Shown: one piece after another, positions 60,606-64,000 of the stretch
How the letters are laid out: every line of letters starts with the position of its first letter
How positions within the stretch are numbered: the first letter of the stretch is position 1
From: Pratylenchus scribneri
Taxonomy: Eukaryota > Nematoda > Chromadorea > Rhabditida > Pratylenchidae
Direction: 5' to 3'
Length of the DNA stretch: 64,000 nt
Assembly: GCA_030063045.1 (NCBI GenBank)
Contig: JAQSEB010000071.1
Coordinates: forward strand, 924,001 to 988,000
Notes under the pieces: model-generated
Told to the model about the DNA's origin: nothing
What the model saw: only the letters and a program-made list of their open reading frames with translations
Database searches by the model: none
Made by a program: the position numbers and the translations under genes

Positions 60606-60829
60606 CTGAATAATAGAGGGAAAATATAATAGAAAAAGGTGGGTGGAAAATGGAAGGGTGGCGGACTTGGGAACTGGGAAGTGGGTGGTTTATGAGCGGA
60701 ATGGATTTGGATGGATTCGATGGATGAATGGTGTGACGGGCTTAATATAATGGAGCATTGCAAAGGGGGAGGGAAAGGCGTGACCATGGTCGGCTGCTCC
60801 GGTTGTTCGTTCTTTGCTCTATTCCATTC

Positions 60830-62260
60830 CTCTGCCACCCCCCCCCCCCTCGGCTAAATTCATCCATCCATTTTTTTTTTCCAATTTTCCATTTGCAGCC
60901 ACAGCCGAAGGCTTCTTCCTCTTCCTTTCATTCGTTGGATTAACTTTGTGGGGTTGGGCCAAATTTGGCCATATTTTGTGAATGCCATCGACGCGGTCGG
61001 AATGTAAAATTATAACTTTATATTTTTCGGAAAAGATTCCCATTTGTGTTTTCCGGAACGATTCCAAATTGTAATTCTGATTTCTAATAAGTTCATTCAC
61101 ATTTGTAAGTAATTCTGATTTATCTTGGTTCGTTCTTTGCTCTATTCTTTCTATCCCTTCCTAAAAGCATCCACTCCTCCTTCCCCCTTTCGGCTAAATT
61201 CATCCATTCATCACTTTTTTTCCAGTTTCCATTTCCATTTTGCAGCCGAAGAAGGCATCTTCCCTTCCTTTTTCGTCTTTTTCCGTTCGAGGCGGATTAA
61301 CTTTGTGCCATTTTTGTGTGTGCCAAATTTGGCCAAATTGGAATTGGCCAAAATTAATATTTAAAAATTTATTCACCAATTTGGGAAATTAATTTTGGAC
61401 AAAGGAAGGAAATATTGGCCTTTAATAATGAGATCAAAAATTAATTAGTGACATCAAATTTAATATGCAAATGGGTTATCATTTCATTATCATCCAACCC
61501 AAACTTCTTCTTTTCCTCTCCTTTTTTGGTCTCTGCGGATTATAAACTTCCAAATTTGGCCTCATTGGAAAATTTTGAATGCCAAAGCATTAGATACAAA
61601 AATATTAATATTGCAAATTGAATTTTAATTTGAGGAAAAATTGAAGAATGAAGGAAGGATTATTGGCATTTAATAATGGGAACAAAAATCAATTTTATAC
61701 CATCAAATTTAATAATGCTAATGGGGAAGAATTCTTCCATTTTCTCTTCTTTTTGGTCTCCTCCTTCCGTACGACGGCAGCATATTAACAACAATGTGCC
61801 GACATGTATATGCCAAATTTGGCCACAATTGGAATTTGCAAGCAATTTTTGAAAGTCATCAAAGAAAATGAAAAATATTAATATTGTAAATTTATTCACT
61901 AAATTGGGAATTTTAATTTTTGAAGAAGTGGGAAATATTATATTTTTATTTATTAAAATTAGAAAATTAATTTTGGAAAAAGTATAGGAAAAGGAATGGA
62001 AATATTAGCAGTTAATGATGAGATCAAAAATTAATTTGTACCACTAAAATTATGCTAATGGCACTTGACCCAAGACCCAACCCAGGGTTCTTCCTTTTCC
62101 CTCTCCTTTTTTTTTTATTTATTTTCGTTCTCACTGGATTAATTTTGGTCCATTGTGATGTGCTGAATTTGAACACGTTGGAATTTGCAAGCAATTTTTG
62201 AATGAAATCGAAGAAAATAAAAATATTGATATTACAATTACAAATCACTAAAGTCAATTA
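60830..62260. repeat. Degenerate tandem repeat of about 200-250 bp units
   Basis: Units share CGGCTAAATTCATCCAT, TTTCCATTTGCAGCC-like and GGATTAACTTTG blocks (60.85-61.35 kb). Later units share GCCAAATTTGGCC, TTGGAATTTGCAAGCAATTT and AAAAATATTAATATT (61.35-62.26 kb). No coding potential is seen. Confidence 0.6.
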
Positions 62261-62284
62261 TCTGGAATAAGAATAACAAGTTGT

Positions 62285-62505
62285 TATTTATCGTATTTCC
62301 TCTATTTGTAGCCCCCTCTTTTAGGAAAGCCTCTCTTTAGAAGCCCCCTCTACCGTAGTTTAAAATGAAAAAGGGTAAAAAGTGAATGTCTCCTTTGGAG
62401 AGTCTTTGAAATTTATTAGCCCCCCCCCTTTATTCGGAGCCCTCACTCTAATAGAAACCTCATTTGAGCCCCGAGGCTTCTAATAGAAGAAATACGGTGA
62501 TTTAA
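62285..62505. mobile_element. CTAATAGAAGCC-type element (diverged copy)
   Basis: ATCGTATTTCCTCTATTTGT on the left and TTCTAATAGAAGAAATACGG on the right form an imperfect inverted pair, with GAAGCCCCCTC-type words inside. Related to 10.77-11.11 kb. Confidence 0.55.
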
Positions 62506-62809
62506 ATTATGCATCTTTCTTTTTTAAATTTGATTTGATTTGACAATTCCTCTATATTCATATCCTTAAGGCATTTCACAATAAATCAACTTCATTGGTG
62601 AAAACACAACCGGAACCAAAAATTGATCGCCTCAATCTACACTGCTTGGCCAAATAGCAATATATAGGAATGAAAGGGGGCAAAAAAAAAATAAATATAC
62701 ATAAAATGAATAACACCAATGAGATTTCTATCTCAAAGATACACCGGCCTCTCACTTTTGTTTGGGGGTCATCATTTGCTGCTCACAATGCATCGCAGCG
62801 GCAATTCTG

Positions 62810-63690
62810 CCCGGCCAATTCTGCCCGGCCAATTTGGCCTATCCATCCACGATTTCTTTTCTATCTGCTGATGAGAAATTCCCCTATTTCCGTCCGATTA
62901 CTTTTTCTTTTGGAGTCGTTTGCTCGTTCATACGCAGAAACTGTCCAATTTGGCCAATTCCATCCACAGCCCTAGAGGAGAGATAGGAGAATTTTTTGGC
63001 CCATTCCTATACCTTATATTCAATTTACTTTAACAATTTGCTTCCATTTCGGTCCCATCCTTTTTCCTTTCAAAAACCCCAAATTGAAATCGGCTGAATA
63101 CTGTCAGTCAATTTGGCCAATTCATTCATAACCAAACGGAGATGGGAGAAATTTTGGCCCATTCCAATGTACCTTCATTTTACTTTCACAATTTTCGACC
63201 ATTTTCGCACCTCCAGCAGCCATTCTTTTCCATCCAAACCCCATAAAAATTGGCTGAATACTCTCAAATTTGGCCAATTTCATCCACAACCAACAGAATT
63301 TTTCGGTCCATTCCTATACCTTATATTCAATTTACTCTCACAATTTGCTTTTGCATCCCGTCCATCCGTCCAATCGTCGTTTTTTCCTATTAAAACCCTC
63401 AAATTGAAATTGGCTGACTAAAATCAACCCTCCCATTCCCTCCTCTCCCATCATCGACATTCAAAATTCCGAGCGAATCCATTACTTTTCTTTTGGAGTT
63501 AATTTTGACTGCCAAACTGTCCAATTTGGCCAATTCGGAGATGGGAGATGGGAAAATTTTTGCCCCATTCCTATACCTTTTCCATTTTGGCTTTCACAAT
63601 TTTCTTCCATTTCAGAGTCCGTCCAACCGTCGTTTTCCACCATCCAAAAAACCCCATTAAAATCGGCAATCGGCTCCCTCCCATCATCGA
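62810..63690. repeat. Satellite-like array of about 150-200 bp units
   Basis: Four to five diverged units each contain GGCCCATTCCTATACCTT, TTACTTTCACAATTT, a CGTCCGTCC or similar block, and TTGGCTGAATACTCTCAATT, with CAATTTGGCCAATTC at the joins. The short open frames reflect the repeats. Confidence 0.65.
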
Positions 63691-63894
63691 CGATCGACAT
63701 CGCCCCATCCCCCATTCGAATAGCACATCCATATTCATCATTTTTATTTTATTTTGTTATAATTTTAGTTATACATAATTCGGAAATAATTCTCACACAA
63801 AAATAAGGGTATTATTAACATAATCGTCATTTTTTTCGGGTGGGGTTTTTTGCCGAGAGATTTGGGTTCTTTTGCCGAGAGATCGGTTTTTTGA

Positions 63895-64000
63895 TTATAA
63901 CTTGTTAGTGCTTGATCCTAGAACCATAAACCTTATACATATTTTATAGAGCTCATCAAGACGCGTCGATTGATATATAGTTTGTTAAAGTTTGATAAAA
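63895..64000. mobile_element. R5-related element running off the window end
   Basis: CTTGATCCTAGAACCATAAA, TTTTATAGAGCTCATCAAGA and CGCGTCGATTGATATATAGT parallel the element at 43.33-43.75 kb. Confidence 0.5.

Overview
This window is eukaryotic genomic DNA, most likely from a nematode and plausibly a plant-parasitic tylenchid or cyst-nematode relative. That placement is inference. It rests on many short (45-55 nt) AT-rich introns, TTTCAG/TTTTAG acceptors, several non-canonical GC-AG introns, a GGxY-amide neuropeptide precursor of the nematode nlp-10 type, a ZP-domain cuticle-type membrane protein and a 105-bp operon-like gene gap. No bacterial operon structure is present. I assembled every gene model by hand from reading frames and splice sites. 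All complete models join in phase without internal stops.

Layout. 1-2004 (+): the 3' part of a seven-exon gene encoding a bacterial-type LigD polymerase (primase-polymerase) domain, the strongest horizontal-transfer candidate. 2728-19280 (-): a 31-exon TMEM131 homologue of about 1782 aa, with introns full of repeats. 21010-24313 (+): a 13-exon glutathione reductase with a possible mitochondrial presequence and three introns filled by microsatellite-armed hairpin elements. 24956-26651 and 26757-29806 (+): mitochondrial ribosomal protein bL35m and the SNARE YKT6, an operon-like pair. 31361-31615 (+): a small single-span membrane protein. 32714-35117 (-): an nlp-10-like amidated neuropeptide precursor. 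39043-51390 (+): an 18-exon, roughly 1261-aa secreted and membrane-anchored ZP-domain protein with a Pro-rich and a mucin-like Gly/Ser/Thr-rich ectodomain. 52432-54586 (+): a myosin essential light chain-like EF-hand protein. 55653-57441 (-): a Yippee-like (YPEL) zinc-binding protein with two GC-AG introns. 57442-64000: no convincing gene; CT-rich and G/C-tract DNA, a possible TATA promoter, mobile elements and degenerate satellites.

Much of the non-coding DNA belongs to a few short non-autonomous repeat families that recur across the window, mostly in introns. They are labelled here R1 (TGGTTTA/TAAACCA), R2 (long inverted repeat TTTGGCCATATCTCG), R3 (palindrome CTCATCAAGAACTGAACC), R4, R5 (AATCAGAAACCGGTTTTAGA), R7 (GGTCATCTCCACAATTCTGC), R8 (AGGGTTGCCAGAT) and others. 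There are also TTACAA-type arrays capped by TTCCGGAA and tRNA-derived SINE-like copies. Two exon fragments have been copied elsewhere: the last exon of the TMEM131 gene, and part of a ZP-gene ectodomain exon. The genes are mostly unrelated housekeeping or tissue genes; apart from bL35m-YKT6 I see no evidence of a shared pathway.
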